A stretch of 64,000 nt of DNA from Sediminibacterium sp. (GTDB lineage: Bacteria > Bacteroidota > Bacteroidia > Chitinophagales > Chitinophagaceae), in assembly GCA_017537025.1 (NCBI GenBank), contig JAFWCB010000005.1, positions 836,104 to 900,103 on the forward strand. The letters are read 5' to 3'. The position numbers were made by a program, and so were the translations under genes. Each line of letters opens with the position of its first letter. Position 1 is the first letter of the stretch. The notes beneath the pieces are model-generated. The model was given only the letters and a program-made list of their open reading frames with translations. It was not told the origin of the DNA and searched no databases. Shown piece by piece: positions 46,915 through 55,731 of the stretch.

Positions 46915-47916
46915 TTATACATTTAATACAAGCTTCCCTTTATTTTCTCCGGTAAAAAGCATATTGAGAACTTCTGCAAAACGATCCAATCCTTGTTCTG
47001 TATGTTCTTTATATTTTATTTTACCGGATGCGAGCCATTGGGATAGTTGTGTAATGCATTCTGCTGCCCGATCAAAATAATCGAGTACAATAATGCCACT
47101 GAGGGTACCCCGAGCTGAGATCAATTTCATATAATTCTTCAATCCCACATAATTCGTTTCATTGTATTGAGAAATAGCGCCACAAATTACTACACGGGCA
47201 TGATTAGCTAAATTGAGCAGGGCTGCATCAAGTATTTCCCCGCCAACATTGTCAAAATAAATATCAATGCCGTTCGGGGCAGCCGCACGTATGGCTTTGG
47301 CAATGTTATCTATGTTTTTATAATCGATAGCAGCATCGAAACCATAATCCGTAATCAACGAATCACATTTTTCTTTGCCACCTGCTATACCAATTACTTT
47401 TAGGCCTTTTATTTTGGCGATTTGTCCAACTAAGGAACCTACCATTCCTGCAGCACCACTTACCAATAAGGTTTCTCCTTCTTTCGGTAACCCTTTTTCG
47501 AGTAATCCGAAGTAGGATGTCATACCCGGCATTCCTAAAATACCTACATACCAACTTAAGGGCACTTTCGTAGCATCCACTTTAGTTAGATATTTACCAG
47601 GTACAATGGCATAAGCTTGTGCACCCATGGTTCCTGCTACGGTATCTCCTTCTTTGAAATCAGGATGTTTAGACTCAGCCACTGTACCTGCCACAAAAGC
47701 GCGCATCACTTCTCCTATTTCTACACCTCGTATATAAGTGGTTCCGGCATTCATCCATCCGCGCATGGCCGGATCTAAAGATATATGTGCTATTTTTACT
47801 AGTACTTCATTATCTGCAAGTGCCGGTAGGGGGGTCTCAACGATTTTAAAATCTGTTGACTGAATTTTTCTGGTTGGACGTTGTGCTAAAAGTACCTGCT
47901 TATTGAGTAAGGCCAT
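46915..47916 (-). CDS. NADP-dependent MDR oxidoreductase (alkenal/one reductase type)
   Basis: The 333-residue protein begins VLLAQRPTRKIQSTDFKIVE and has HISLDPAMRGWMN, GMPGMTSYFGLLE and the NADP motif LVSGAAGMVGSLVGQIAKIKG. It is the zinc-free medium-chain group (leukotriene B4 dehydrogenase/CurA-like), which reduces activated C=C bonds. It heads the operon with the exported VOC and DUF1838 genes; operator site D is 13 bp upstream. Confidence 0.9.
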   Translation of the reverse strand: MALLNKQVLLAQRPTRKIQSTDFKIVETPLPALADNEVLVKIAHISLDPAMRGWMNAGTTYIRGVEIGEVMRAFVAGTVAESKHPDFKEGDTVAGTMGAQAYAIVPGKYLTKVDATKVPLSWYVGILGMPGMTSYFGLLEKGLPKEGETLLVSGAAGMVGSLVGQIAKIKGLKVIGIAGGKEKCDSLITDYGFDAAIDYKNIDNIAKAIRAAAPNGIDIYFDNVGGEILDAALLNLANHARVVICGAISQYNETNYVGLKNYMKLISARGTLSGIIVLDYFDRAAECITQLSQWLASGKIKYKEHTEQGLDRFAEVLNMLFTGENKGKLVLNV

Positions 47917-47929
47917 GTGATGGTGTTAA

Positions 47930-47950
47930 ATAGTTAATGAAGTTAACTAA
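47930..47950. promoter_or_regulatory. Operator site D between divergent genes
   Basis: ATAGTTAA-TGAAG-TTAACTAA differs from the perfect palindrome by one base. It lies in the 49-bp gap between the divergent MDR oxidoreductase (13 bp) and alpha/beta-hydrolase (15 bp) starts, so one site controls both. Confidence 0.8.
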
Positions 47951-47965
47951 TTTCATAAATAGAAA

Positions 47966-48799
47966 ATGCCAATACAAAAAAATTATACGGTAGCTGCCGG
48001 TAAACAATTATTTTATCGATCTGCAGGTACAGGGCCGGTAATCTTTTTATTGCACCCGTCACCTCGCAGTTCAGCCATGTTAGAACCGTTGATTGAATTA
48101 TTATCTGCCTCCTTTACTGTTATTGCTCCTGATACACCCGGGTATGGATTATCGGAAGCAGCCGGCAAACAGGTGAGCTCAGTGTATGATTATAATGCCT
48201 TTATTTATGCCTTGCATCAGCAAATAACCGATACACCGATTCATGTATATGGAACTGCCAGTGGCGCACAGTTGGCTTTAGCTTATGGTATCACACATCC
48301 GCAGCGGGTAAAAGGATTATTTTTAGATAATGCAGCTCATTTTGAGTTAGCTGAGCGGGAAGAATTGCTAAAGAAACATTTTATTGATATAACACCCAAA
48401 GAAGATGGGAGTCATTTAACGGGATTATGGCAAATGGTTGTTGACAGTTGTTTATATTTTCCTTGGTATGATAAAAGAGAGGAAAACAGGATTGCTAATG
48501 GATTACCTCCACTTCCAATGATACAGAACATAGTAAAAGATTACTTACAGGCAGGAGCTAATTATTCTGATGCTTATATTGCTGCTTTCAAACATGAACG
48601 AGCCGAAAAAATACAGGCATTAAAAGTGCCTACTGTATTATTTCGCTGGCTGGGAAGTCCGATTTTAAAATATATTGACGCTTTATTAGCCTTTGAAATG
48701 CCCCCTAATGTACGTGTTGTTGAAACACCCGTAGATATGCGAGAAAGGTTTGAGAAGATTGTTCAGACCATAGACGATGGACTTTCCTATCGACTATAA
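47966..48799 (+). CDS. Alpha/beta-hydrolase with atypical nucleophile elbow
   Basis: The 277-residue protein has FLLHPSPRSSAMLEPL (oxyanion region), DTPGYGLS, and VYGTASGAQLAL around residue 95-105. The likely nucleophile is S99 in T-A-S-G-A, not the normal G-x-S-x-G. No signal peptide. It could cut an ester or a C-C bond of a ring-fission product. It overlaps the convergent FAD gene by 6 bp. Confidence 0.82.
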   Translation: MPIQKNYTVAAGKQLFYRSAGTGPVIFLLHPSPRSSAMLEPLIELLSASFTVIAPDTPGYGLSEAAGKQVSSVYDYNAFIYALHQQITDTPIHVYGTASGAQLALAYGITHPQRVKGLFLDNAAHFELAEREELLKKHFIDITPKEDGSHLTGLWQMVVDSCLYFPWYDKREENRIANGLPPLPMIQNIVKDYLQAGANYSDAYIAAFKHERAEKIQALKVPTVLFRWLGSPILKYIDALLAFEMPPNVRVVETPVDMRERFEKIVQTIDDGLSYRL

Positions 48800-50227
48800 A
48801 TGGTCTCCTAGATACTTCCCAAAGCTCAGTGCAGGAGTAAGTAACATACCGCCACAGAATGCATGTCCGCTGGTAGCAGCGGCGCCTAATATTTCACCTG
48901 CTGCATAAAGGTTTTTAAAATGGGTACCATCTTCTTTTATTACTTGTAAATTTTCATTTACTTCAATGCCGCCAAAACTGATAAGCGAGTAGGCGTAAAC
49001 AAGTATTGAGTAATAGGGAGCTTGGGTTAAGGGATGCTCCAGGTATGAGCGATTAAAATCGGGATCTTTTTTATTGGTGCAATATCGATTATAAATATTA
49101 ACTGTTTGCTCAACGGCAGTAATAGGTAGTTTTATTTTTTGGGCAAGTTCTGTAATAGTATTTGCTCTCCATACCGCTTTTTCTTTTTCGCTTTCTGCTA
49201 TAAGTTGTTCTGGTGTCCATTGGGGAACCACACATGTGCCATCGTATAATGCGTGATGATCGAAGAGTAACCAGAATCTGCGATTGGGTTGTTGAAGTAC
49301 TATTCTTTCTCTTTCATCGGCATGAATGTCGTATTCATTCATAAATCTTTGTCCGGATTCATTAATATATATTTCTCTTTGTTTACGATCTACGCCATTA
49401 CTTACACGTGCCCAGGCGCCCCAGAAGTTAACGCGACCGCTGCCGGGTTCTAATTCCATACCACCAAGGGTAGAACTATGTTTTTGTGCACCGCTGAAGC
49501 GCGCGCCGCAGGCGCGCGCGGCTATAATTCCATCACCGGTTGAATTAAGATTGGCGGTACTAATCAGTCTTGTTGCACCATCTGTTACCGCTTTAAAAAA
49601 TTCAGGATTAGAAGCATAACCACCGGTAGTGAGGAGGTAGTTTTTTGCGGTATTAATCGTACACCCTCTATCGTCTATCGTCTTTATTCCTACCACTTCC
49701 TCCCCCTCCACCTCAATCCCTTCCATCTTTGTATTATAATGTACTTCAATTTTCCCTGCTGAAATATATTTATTAAAAATGGGTAATAGTAAATGCAGTA
49801 AGGTTTTACCTGGAGCATCTATTTGTGTGCGAATATCATTCAATCCCAAATAAGTACGTGGCTTACTGTAAGGCTCATGCCCATAAATAATTAAGGGTGC
49901 TTTTTCATGAAAAGGATAACCCAAATCTTCCAACCAATTTAGTGTTGATGGGGCTAAGTCAACCGCTTTCCGGGCGATAACCGGGTTCATTGTATGTTGC
50001 GAAATTCGTTCTATATCTGCATAGTGCTCTTCAGGTGTATCAATAATTCCTTTGCGTATTTGTAGATTCGTACCTGCCGCGCTTAAATGTCCGGCGGTAT
50101 AGTGTAAGGTTCCGCCTGCCTCATCAGCTTTTTCAATCACTACTACTTTTTTGCCCCTTTCAGCAGCGCAAATAGCTGCTGTAATACCTGCAGTACCGGC
50201 ACCAACAATTAATAAATCGGCCAACAT
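48794..50227 (-). CDS. FAD-dependent oxidoreductase (fumarate-reductase flavoprotein-like)
   Basis: The start is ATG 50227 (MLADLLIVGAGTAGI); the frame allows 3 more codons. The protein has the FAD motif GAGTAGITAAI, EKADEAGGTLHYTAGHLSAAG, and C-terminal ATSGHAFCGGMLLTPALSFG that caps the flavin. It belongs to the fumarate-reductase/3-ketosteroid-dehydrogenase-like FAD_binding_2 group, which introduces or removes C=C bonds next to carbonyls. Operator site E is 29 bp upstream. Confidence 0.85.
   Translation of the reverse strand: MLADLLIVGAGTAGITAAICAAERGKKVVVIEKADEAGGTLHYTAGHLSAAGTNLQIRKGIIDTPEEHYADIERISQHTMNPVIARKAVDLAPSTLNWLEDLGYPFHEKAPLIIYGHEPYSKPRTYLGLNDIRTQIDAPGKTLLHLLLPIFNKYISAGKIEVHYNTKMEGIEVEGEEVVGIKTIDDRGCTINTAKNYLLTTGGYASNPEFFKAVTDGATRLISTANLNSTGDGIIAARACGARFSGAQKHSSTLGGMELEPGSGRVNFWGAWARVSNGVDRKQREIYINESGQRFMNEYDIHADERERIVLQQPNRRFWLLFDHHALYDGTCVVPQWTPEQLIAESEKEKAVWRANTITELAQKIKLPITAVEQTVNIYNRYCTNKKDPDFNRSYLEHPLTQAPYYSILVYAYSLISFGGIEVNENLQVIKEDGTHFKNLYAAGEILGAAATSGHAFCGGMLLTPALSFGKYLGDHL
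49499..49519. repeat. Perfect GC-only hairpin inside the FAD gene
   Basis: A 9-bp stem of only G and C (GCGCGCGCC and GGCGCGCGC) with a 3-base loop lies within coding DNA that is otherwise AT-rich. It encodes an Ala-Arg-Ala-Cys-Gly-Ala-Arg stretch. It is an isolated GC spike. Confidence 0.6.
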
Positions 50228-50256
50228 AATGTACATTTAGTTGAACAAATCTTAAT

Positions 50257-50277
50257 TTAGTTAATGAAGTTAACTAA
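50257..50277. promoter_or_regulatory. Operator site E between divergent genes
   Basis: TTAGTTAA-TGAAG-TTAACTAA is a perfect inverted repeat in the short gap between the FAD oxidoreductase (29 bp) and nitrilase-like gene (15 bp). The N5 spacer is identical to sites D and H. Confidence 0.85.
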
Positions 50278-50292
50278 TTTTAAAGCAATATC

Positions 50293-51330
50293 ATGATGCA
50301 TACTATTGCCCCCTACAAAGCACTTGCTTTACAAGTAACTACCGAAGCGGTTAATAGCTGTACAAACTACACTGCTGCTAAAGAAAAAATGATGCAAGCA
50401 ATTACGCGCATCAGCAAACAAATAAAAGCATCTAAAGCTTTTATTGGTAATGACTTACAACTAGTGGTTCTTCCGGAATATTTTCTAACCGGATTTCCTA
50501 TGGGCGAATCCATCATCGAATGGCGTGATAAGGGTTGTATTGATATGGAGGGCGATATATACGATGCTATTAAACAAATAGCCACTGATACACAAGTTTT
50601 TTTAAGCGGTAATGTGTATGAGCGCGACCCTCATTTCCCCGATTTATATTTTCAAGCTTGTTTTGTTATTAGTCCACAAGGCGATCTGGTACTACGTTAC
50701 AGAAGGTTGAATAGTATGTTTGCTCCTACACCGCATGATGTGCTGGATAAATATATTGCTATATATGGAGAAGAAAGTTTATTCCCTGTTGCCAAAACGG
50801 CAATCGGTAACTTAGCTTGTATTGCTTCTGAAGAAATTCTATATCCTGAGATTGCAAGATGTTTAGCCTTGCGTGGAGCGGAAGTTTTTTTGCATAATAC
50901 TTCAGAAGCAGGTGCGCTAACTCCTTCTCCCAAAAACATTGCAAAGCTGGCCAGGTCAATCGAGAATATGGCATATGTTATAAGTGCTAATAGTGCCGGT
51001 ATTACCGGGTATGCTATTCCTGCTGCGAGTACGGACGCGCATTCGCAAATTATAAATTATGAAGGTGTTAAACTTATTGAAGCCGGTTTTGGTGAGTCGA
51101 TGGTAGCAAATGCTACTATTCATATTGAGGCACTCAGACAATATCGCAACCGACCGGGTATGGGTAATTATTTATCGCGCTTACGGATGGAATTGTTTGC
51201 CAAAACATATCAAACATCTATTTATCCGGCTAATTCCTTAGCTGATAAAAAACCCGATCGTTCTCATTTTAACCAAACACAGTTAGGAGTGATTGAAGCA
51301 TTACAGATTAAAAATGTTATTAGTAAGTAG
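50293..51330 (+). CDS. Nitrilase-superfamily (carbon-nitrogen hydrolase) protein, Lys replaced by Arg
   Basis: The 345-residue protein has the nitrilase fold pattern: VVLPEYFLTGFP with Glu62, YRRLNSMFAP with R138 where the catalytic Lys normally stands, and IGNLACIASEEILYPE with Cys176. The Cys-to-Glu spacing is two residues longer than usual. It could hydrolyse a half-amide or nitrile of the pathway, though the Lys-to-Arg change makes activity uncertain. No signal peptide. Confidence 0.82.
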   Translation: MMHTIAPYKALALQVTTEAVNSCTNYTAAKEKMMQAITRISKQIKASKAFIGNDLQLVVLPEYFLTGFPMGESIIEWRDKGCIDMEGDIYDAIKQIATDTQVFLSGNVYERDPHFPDLYFQACFVISPQGDLVLRYRRLNSMFAPTPHDVLDKYIAIYGEESLFPVAKTAIGNLACIASEEILYPEIARCLALRGAEVFLHNTSEAGALTPSPKNIAKLARSIENMAYVISANSAGITGYAIPAASTDAHSQIINYEGVKLIEAGFGESMVANATIHIEALRQYRNRPGMGNYLSRLRMELFAKTYQTSIYPANSLADKKPDRSHFNQTQLGVIEALQIKNVISK

Positions 51331-51354
51331 GTATATACCATGTAAAAGATTTAT

Positions 51355-51375
51355 CATATTAATAAAGTAAATAAA
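51355..51375. promoter_or_regulatory. Degenerate operator-like site F before the aldehyde dehydrogenase
   Basis: A segment 40 bp upstream of the dehydrogenase start resembles the shared palindrome (13 of 21 positions), including the AATNAAGT core. The region is AT-rich, so chance similarity is quite possible. Confidence 0.25.
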
Positions 51376-51414
51376 TTAATTCGCAACCCGTATCTCGAAA
51401 CCCATAACTAATCC

Positions 51415-52833
51415 ATGAAAATCAGAAACCCGCGCACTGGAATATATGACTTTGAAATCCCCGATTTGTCGGCCGATTTTGTGCGCAATAGATGCCATAC
51501 GCTACGTGCGGGTCAAAAAGAATGGCATAAAATCGGGATTCACAATAGAATTGGGATACTACAAGAATGGAAAGCAGTTGTACTTAAACATAAAGACGAA
51601 TTGATCGAAGCACTTGCTACTGATACGGGAAGAATCTGGGAAACAAAATTAGAGGCCGATATTGTAGCAGCTTCAATTGATCGATGGTGCACTATCGCAA
51701 AAGATTTTTTTTCGCCTAGCATCAGAAAAAAATCATCTATACCCTTTATTCAATTGCAACAAGAACTGGAACCCTTTTCTGTAATTGGTGTGATATCTCC
51801 GTGGAATTTTCCTTTGCTTCTTTCCTTAATTGATACCATTCCGGCATTATTGGCTGGCTGTAGTGTTATTGTAAAACCAAGTGAAGTAACACCCCGATTT
51901 ATATCAGTACTACAACAAACTATTGATAAAGTACCAGATTTAGCAAAAGTATTATCCTATATACCCGGTGATGGAAAAGTTGGAGAAGCATTAGTAAATA
52001 ATTGCGATCTTATTTGTTTTACCGGTAGCAGCGCAACAGGCAAAAAAGTATATGATGCGGCCAGCAAAAGAATGATACCGGTATTTCTAGAATTAGGCGG
52101 AAAAGATCCGGCAATTGTATTGGCCTCTGCAGATTTGGAATTAGCAGCTAATTCAATTTTATGGGGAAGTACGGCTAATGCGGGACAAAGCTGCTTGTCT
52201 ATAGAAAGAGTATACGTGCAAGACACGGTGTTTGATAATTTCGTAGCATTGATTTCATTGAAGGCAAAAGAATTATTACTCAATGCAGATAATATCAATC
52301 ATGGGGAAGTTGGCCCTATTATTTTTGAAAAACAAGCGACTATTATTAATGAACATTTAGCCGATGCCATAGAACAAGGTGCGGAAATAGTTACAGGCAG
52401 TACACAATGCGAAAAAATAAATGGTGGTTTTTATTGCCGACCAACGGTAGTAACAAAAGTTACACATCATATGAAATTAATGCAAGAGGAAACATTTGGC
52501 CCTATTATTCCCATCATGCCTTTTCACACTACAGAAGAAGCTATTTCTTTAGCAAATGGTACGGTATATGGACTGAGTGGAGCCGTTTTTGCAGGCACTG
52601 TTGAGGAGGCCATGAAAGTTGGATCTCAGATAGAAGCCGGAGCCATAAGCATTAATGATGCAGCGCTTACAGCCATCATGCATGAGGGAGAAAAAAACGC
52701 CTTCAAATTAAGCGGTATTGGCGGTACTAGAATGGGACCTTCGGCTATAAAAAGATTTATGCGACAAAAAGTATTCATCATTAAAGAGCAACCCATTGTT
52801 TCGCCATGGACCGTGGCTAGGTATAGAGAGTAA
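51415..52833 (+). CDS. Aldehyde dehydrogenase (NAD(P)+)
   Basis: The 472-residue enzyme has VISPWNFPLLLSLIDTIPALLAG, FTGSSATGKKVYDAA, the catalytic Glu in LELGGKDPAIV and catalytic Cys in NAGQSCLSIERVYV, plus EETFGPIIPIMPF. All are intact. It oxidises an aldehyde intermediate to the acid, without a known specificity. It is followed 47 bp on by the CpeT-like gene in the same direction. Confidence 0.93.
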   Translation: MKIRNPRTGIYDFEIPDLSADFVRNRCHTLRAGQKEWHKIGIHNRIGILQEWKAVVLKHKDELIEALATDTGRIWETKLEADIVAASIDRWCTIAKDFFSPSIRKKSSIPFIQLQQELEPFSVIGVISPWNFPLLLSLIDTIPALLAGCSVIVKPSEVTPRFISVLQQTIDKVPDLAKVLSYIPGDGKVGEALVNNCDLICFTGSSATGKKVYDAASKRMIPVFLELGGKDPAIVLASADLELAANSILWGSTANAGQSCLSIERVYVQDTVFDNFVALISLKAKELLLNADNINHGEVGPIIFEKQATIINEHLADAIEQGAEIVTGSTQCEKINGGFYCRPTVVTKVTHHMKLMQEETFGPIIPIMPFHTTEEAISLANGTVYGLSGAVFAGTVEEAMKVGSQIEAGAISINDAALTAIMHEGEKNAFKLSGIGGTRMGPSAIKRFMRQKVFIIKEQPIVSPWTVARYRE

Positions 52834-52880
52834 ACAGGTAACTAAGTAACTAACCCCGAAGGGGTGAAATAATCATAAAA

Positions 52881-53504
52881 ATGAAAAAGATAATCCTCTT
52901 TTTAACAATCGTATCGGGTGTAAATGCCCAAAAGCAATCACCGTTGCTCGCCAGATTTCAGCAATATATTACCGGTGATTTTGATAATAGTAAACAAGTA
53001 GTTGCTGAAATAACTGCGGGTAAGCAGGTACATCCGCTAGCGATACATGTAAATAGATTAGCAACGCATAAAGTAAAAAATGTACCTCAAGGGCTGAATG
53101 GTTTTTTTATTATAGAAGAAAGCTATTATCTCGTAGAAGGTAAGCCGATAGATCTAAAACCTTATTTGTTTTTATTTGAAGAAAGGGTGGGCGGTATCAT
53201 TCATTTAACTACCTATCAATTGAATGCTTGGAAAAAAGAAGAAATAAGAAATGATAATAATACCTTGAGTTTCGATTATACTCAATTAGTATCATCTTCT
53301 ACTTTTAAAGGTGCCGATTACACTTGGGATCCTAAGGATAAAACTTTTAATACCATATCTCCTAACGATTTAGGCAATGGAATGAAATTTACACTTACAG
53401 AAAAATTTACGAATAAACAGTTAAGCGTTTTAGAACAGGTTGAAAGAGACGGTAAGCTAATTACAGCTTGGAACACCCCCATCATTTATATAAGAACGAA
53501 GTAG
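52881..53504 (+). CDS. CpeT/CpcT-family (chromophore-lyase-like) exported protein
   Basis: The 207-residue protein has a signal peptide (SGVNA-QK). LARFQQYITGDFDNSKQ and NGFFIIEESYYL are recognisable from cyanobacterial CpcT/CpeT, whose calyx-shaped barrel attaches phycobilins to phycobiliproteins. No phycobiliprotein is encoded nearby. In non-phototrophs the family has no known role; a lipocalin-like ligand-binding role is possible. It is co-oriented with the aldehyde dehydrogenase. Start chosen for the signal peptide. Confidence 0.6.
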   Translation: MKKIILFLTIVSGVNAQKQSPLLARFQQYITGDFDNSKQVVAEITAGKQVHPLAIHVNRLATHKVKNVPQGLNGFFIIEESYYLVEGKPIDLKPYLFLFEERVGGIIHLTTYQLNAWKKEEIRNDNNTLSFDYTQLVSSSTFKGADYTWDPKDKTFNTISPNDLGNGMKFTLTEKFTNKQLSVLEQVERDGKLITAWNTPIIYIRTK

Positions 53505-53516
53505 TGGTACACAAGG

Positions 53517-55229
53517 TTATAGCTCATAAACTACCGCCTCATACGGCCTTAATTTATCTGTTGTTGTATTCTCGTTATAATTATTGATGATTTGTGTTTT
53601 TGAACGATAATCGAATCCAATATTTACGCTAGATTCTTTTGTGCTGAAGTTTAATAGTATCAACCATTTCTTTCCTTGCCATTCACGCGTATAAGCATAT
53701 ACTGTTGGATTTTGCTTATCAAGTAAGCTATATTTCCCGTGTACTAATATGGGGTTTGATTTACGAATAGCCACTATTTTTCTAAAGTAGTTTAATATGG
53801 AATTAGGGTCTTTATCTTGCGTTGCTTTATTAATCGTTTTATAATTAGGATTAATACTTAGCCAAGGTGTGCCTGTTGTAAAACCGGCATTTAATGAACT
53901 ATCCCATTGAAAAGGAGTTCTGCCATTATCTCTACACTCAAACTGAATCTTCTTCATAAAGAGATTCATATCAGCTCCCTGCTTTAATTGAAACTGGTAC
54001 TCATTGAGGGTAGGCATATCTTTATACTGTTTGATATCTGTGAAATAAGCATTTGTCATACCGAGTTCATCACCATTGTAATAGTAGGGAGTTCCGCGCA
54101 TCGTCATGATAAAAGTGGTAAGGAGCGTGGATGATTTTTCTCTATATGCAGGACTATCATTACCAAATCTTGTGACCATTCTTGCTTGATCGTGATTAGC
54201 TAAAAAAATGGAAAGCCATCCATTATTTGCAAAAGCACTATCCCAGCGAGAGAAAACTTCTTTAAAATGTACCAAACTATAGCCACTTGCTTTAGCAATG
54301 TCAACACCTTCAAAAGCATAAGCCATATTTAATTCGTTTCTATTGGCATCCACTAAATCATGCGCATCTTTAAAACTATTACCTGCTCCTTCGGCTACAC
54401 TCATGAGTTTATATTTACTAAAAACCTCTTTATTCATTTCTTGTAAATACTCATGTAAACGGGGGCCCATGGAATAATACAACATAAAGTTTTTTTCAAA
54501 CCCTTTGGGAAAAATAGGGAAGCTGGTATCTTTCGATGCAAATCCAAAGGCATCTAGCCTGAATCCGTCAATTCCTTTATCAGCCCAAAATTTCATGATA
54601 TTATAAACCTCTTTTCTCAATACAGGGTTTTCCCAATTTAAATCGGGTTGTTTTCGTGAGAAATAATGTAAATAGTAGGCGTTGGTGGTAGAATCATATT
54701 TCCAGGCATCGTGATTAATATCGAATAAGCTGTATCGATAAGGTGGTTTTCCCTTCTCGGCATTCCACCAATGATAATAATTTCTATACTTGCTGTTTCT
54801 AGAGGCTTTACTCTGCTTAAACCATTCATGTTCATCACTACTATGGTTTACCACCAAGTCCATAACCAGTTTAATATTTCGCTCGTGTAACCCTTTTAGC
54901 AATATATCAAAGTCTTCCATGGTACCAAACTCAGCCAATATTTTTCTATAGTTGCTAACATCATATCCATTGTCGTCGTTCGGCGACTCATAAATAGGAT
55001 TAAGCCAAATAGCTGTAATGCCTAAACTTTTTAAATAATCTAATTCACTGATGATCCCTTTTAAATCGCCTACGCCATCTCCGTTACTGTCTTTGAAACT
55101 GCGTGGATAGATTTGATAAACGATTTCTTCTTTCCACCAATCATTTTTTGATTCTACTTTAGGCTTTTTTGAATTGCTGCAGGAATTTAATATTAGCAAG
55201 GCGATTGCTAAAAAAAATAAATTTTTCAT
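53517..55229 (-). CDS. GH13 alpha-glucosidase/oligo-glucosidase-type lipoprotein
   Basis: The start is ATG 55229 (MKNLFFLAIALLILNSC), giving a lipoprotein signal with lipidated Cys; the longer frame overlaps the MarR gene. The 571-residue enzyme has the GH13 motifs: WWKEEIVYQIYPRSFKDSNGDG, DLVVNHSS, GFRLDAFGF (nucleophile Asp), SVAEGAG (acid Glu) and LANHDQARM. It hydrolyses alpha-glucosidic bonds. It follows MarR in an operon with the MFS gene at 55732, which is odd for the rest of the island. Confidence 0.92.
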   Translation of the reverse strand: MKNLFFLAIALLILNSCSNSKKPKVESKNDWWKEEIVYQIYPRSFKDSNGDGVGDLKGIISELDYLKSLGITAIWLNPIYESPNDDNGYDVSNYRKILAEFGTMEDFDILLKGLHERNIKLVMDLVVNHSSDEHEWFKQSKASRNSKYRNYYHWWNAEKGKPPYRYSLFDINHDAWKYDSTTNAYYLHYFSRKQPDLNWENPVLRKEVYNIMKFWADKGIDGFRLDAFGFASKDTSFPIFPKGFEKNFMLYYSMGPRLHEYLQEMNKEVFSKYKLMSVAEGAGNSFKDAHDLVDANRNELNMAYAFEGVDIAKASGYSLVHFKEVFSRWDSAFANNGWLSIFLANHDQARMVTRFGNDSPAYREKSSTLLTTFIMTMRGTPYYYNGDELGMTNAYFTDIKQYKDMPTLNEYQFQLKQGADMNLFMKKIQFECRDNGRTPFQWDSSLNAGFTTGTPWLSINPNYKTINKATQDKDPNSILNYFRKIVAIRKSNPILVHGKYSLLDKQNPTVYAYTREWQGKKWLILLNFSTKESSVNIGFDYRSKTQIINNYNENTTTDKLRPYEAVVYEL

Positions 55230-55243
55230 ACTGTATAAAATAG

Positions 55244-55726
55244 TTACTTCACTAAATTGTCGTGACGCATAGCTTGAAGACAAGTATCAATAAACTGAGT
55301 GAATTGTAATTTATCGGCTTTGGAAAATTTAGCGAATAGCCTCTTATTATATTCTTGTCGCACAAACTCCATTTTTTCTACCAATTTTTTACCTGCTTCT
55401 GTTAAGGATAGGCGCTTTCTTCTTTTATCATGGATATCTTCTAGTTGAACTACTAATTTCTTTCTAATTAATACATTCAGTAAGTTAGTAATATTCGCCC
55501 TGCTCACATTCATAGCTTCAGCGAGCTCTTTGGCCATCATGGGTTTCTCTTGCGGATTCTCTTTGAAATACAGGATATTAGGATCTTTGGCTAGTAATAG
55601 CAAGATTAACCATTGTTGGGTGGTAATACCAAATTGCTGCGTAATAGCATCACCATTTCGCTTCCAGGTTTCTGAAAGTTTTATAACATGGAATATAACG
55701 GAAGCGTTGAGGTTCTTTTTTAGCAT
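55244..55726 (-). CDS. MarR-family transcriptional regulator
   Basis: The 160-residue protein has a winged-helix domain: FGITTQQWLILLLLAKD, ELAEAMNVSRANITNLLNVLIRKKLV (recognition helix, about 78-103), and the wing DIHDKRRKRLSLTEAGKKL. Length and layout are typical for MarR dimers, which bind roughly 20-bp palindromes and often respond to aromatic or phenolic ligands. It is the only transcription factor in the island, so I infer it controls the TTAGTTAA-N5-TTAACTAA sites, including one before its own operon (site G). Confidence 0.9.
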   Translation of the reverse strand: MLKKNLNASVIFHVIKLSETWKRNGDAITQQFGITTQQWLILLLLAKDPNILYFKENPQEKPMMAKELAEAMNVSRANITNLLNVLIRKKLVVQLEDIHDKRRKRLSLTEAGKKLVEKMEFVRQEYNKRLFAKFSKADKLQFTQFIDTCLQAMRHDNLVK

Positions 55727-55731
55727 TTTTT

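Noticed and set aside
52853-52867. ACCCC-GAA-GGGGT hairpin before the CpeT-like gene
   Set aside because: Only a 5-bp stem and no T run; too weak for a terminator and too short for a riboswitch.
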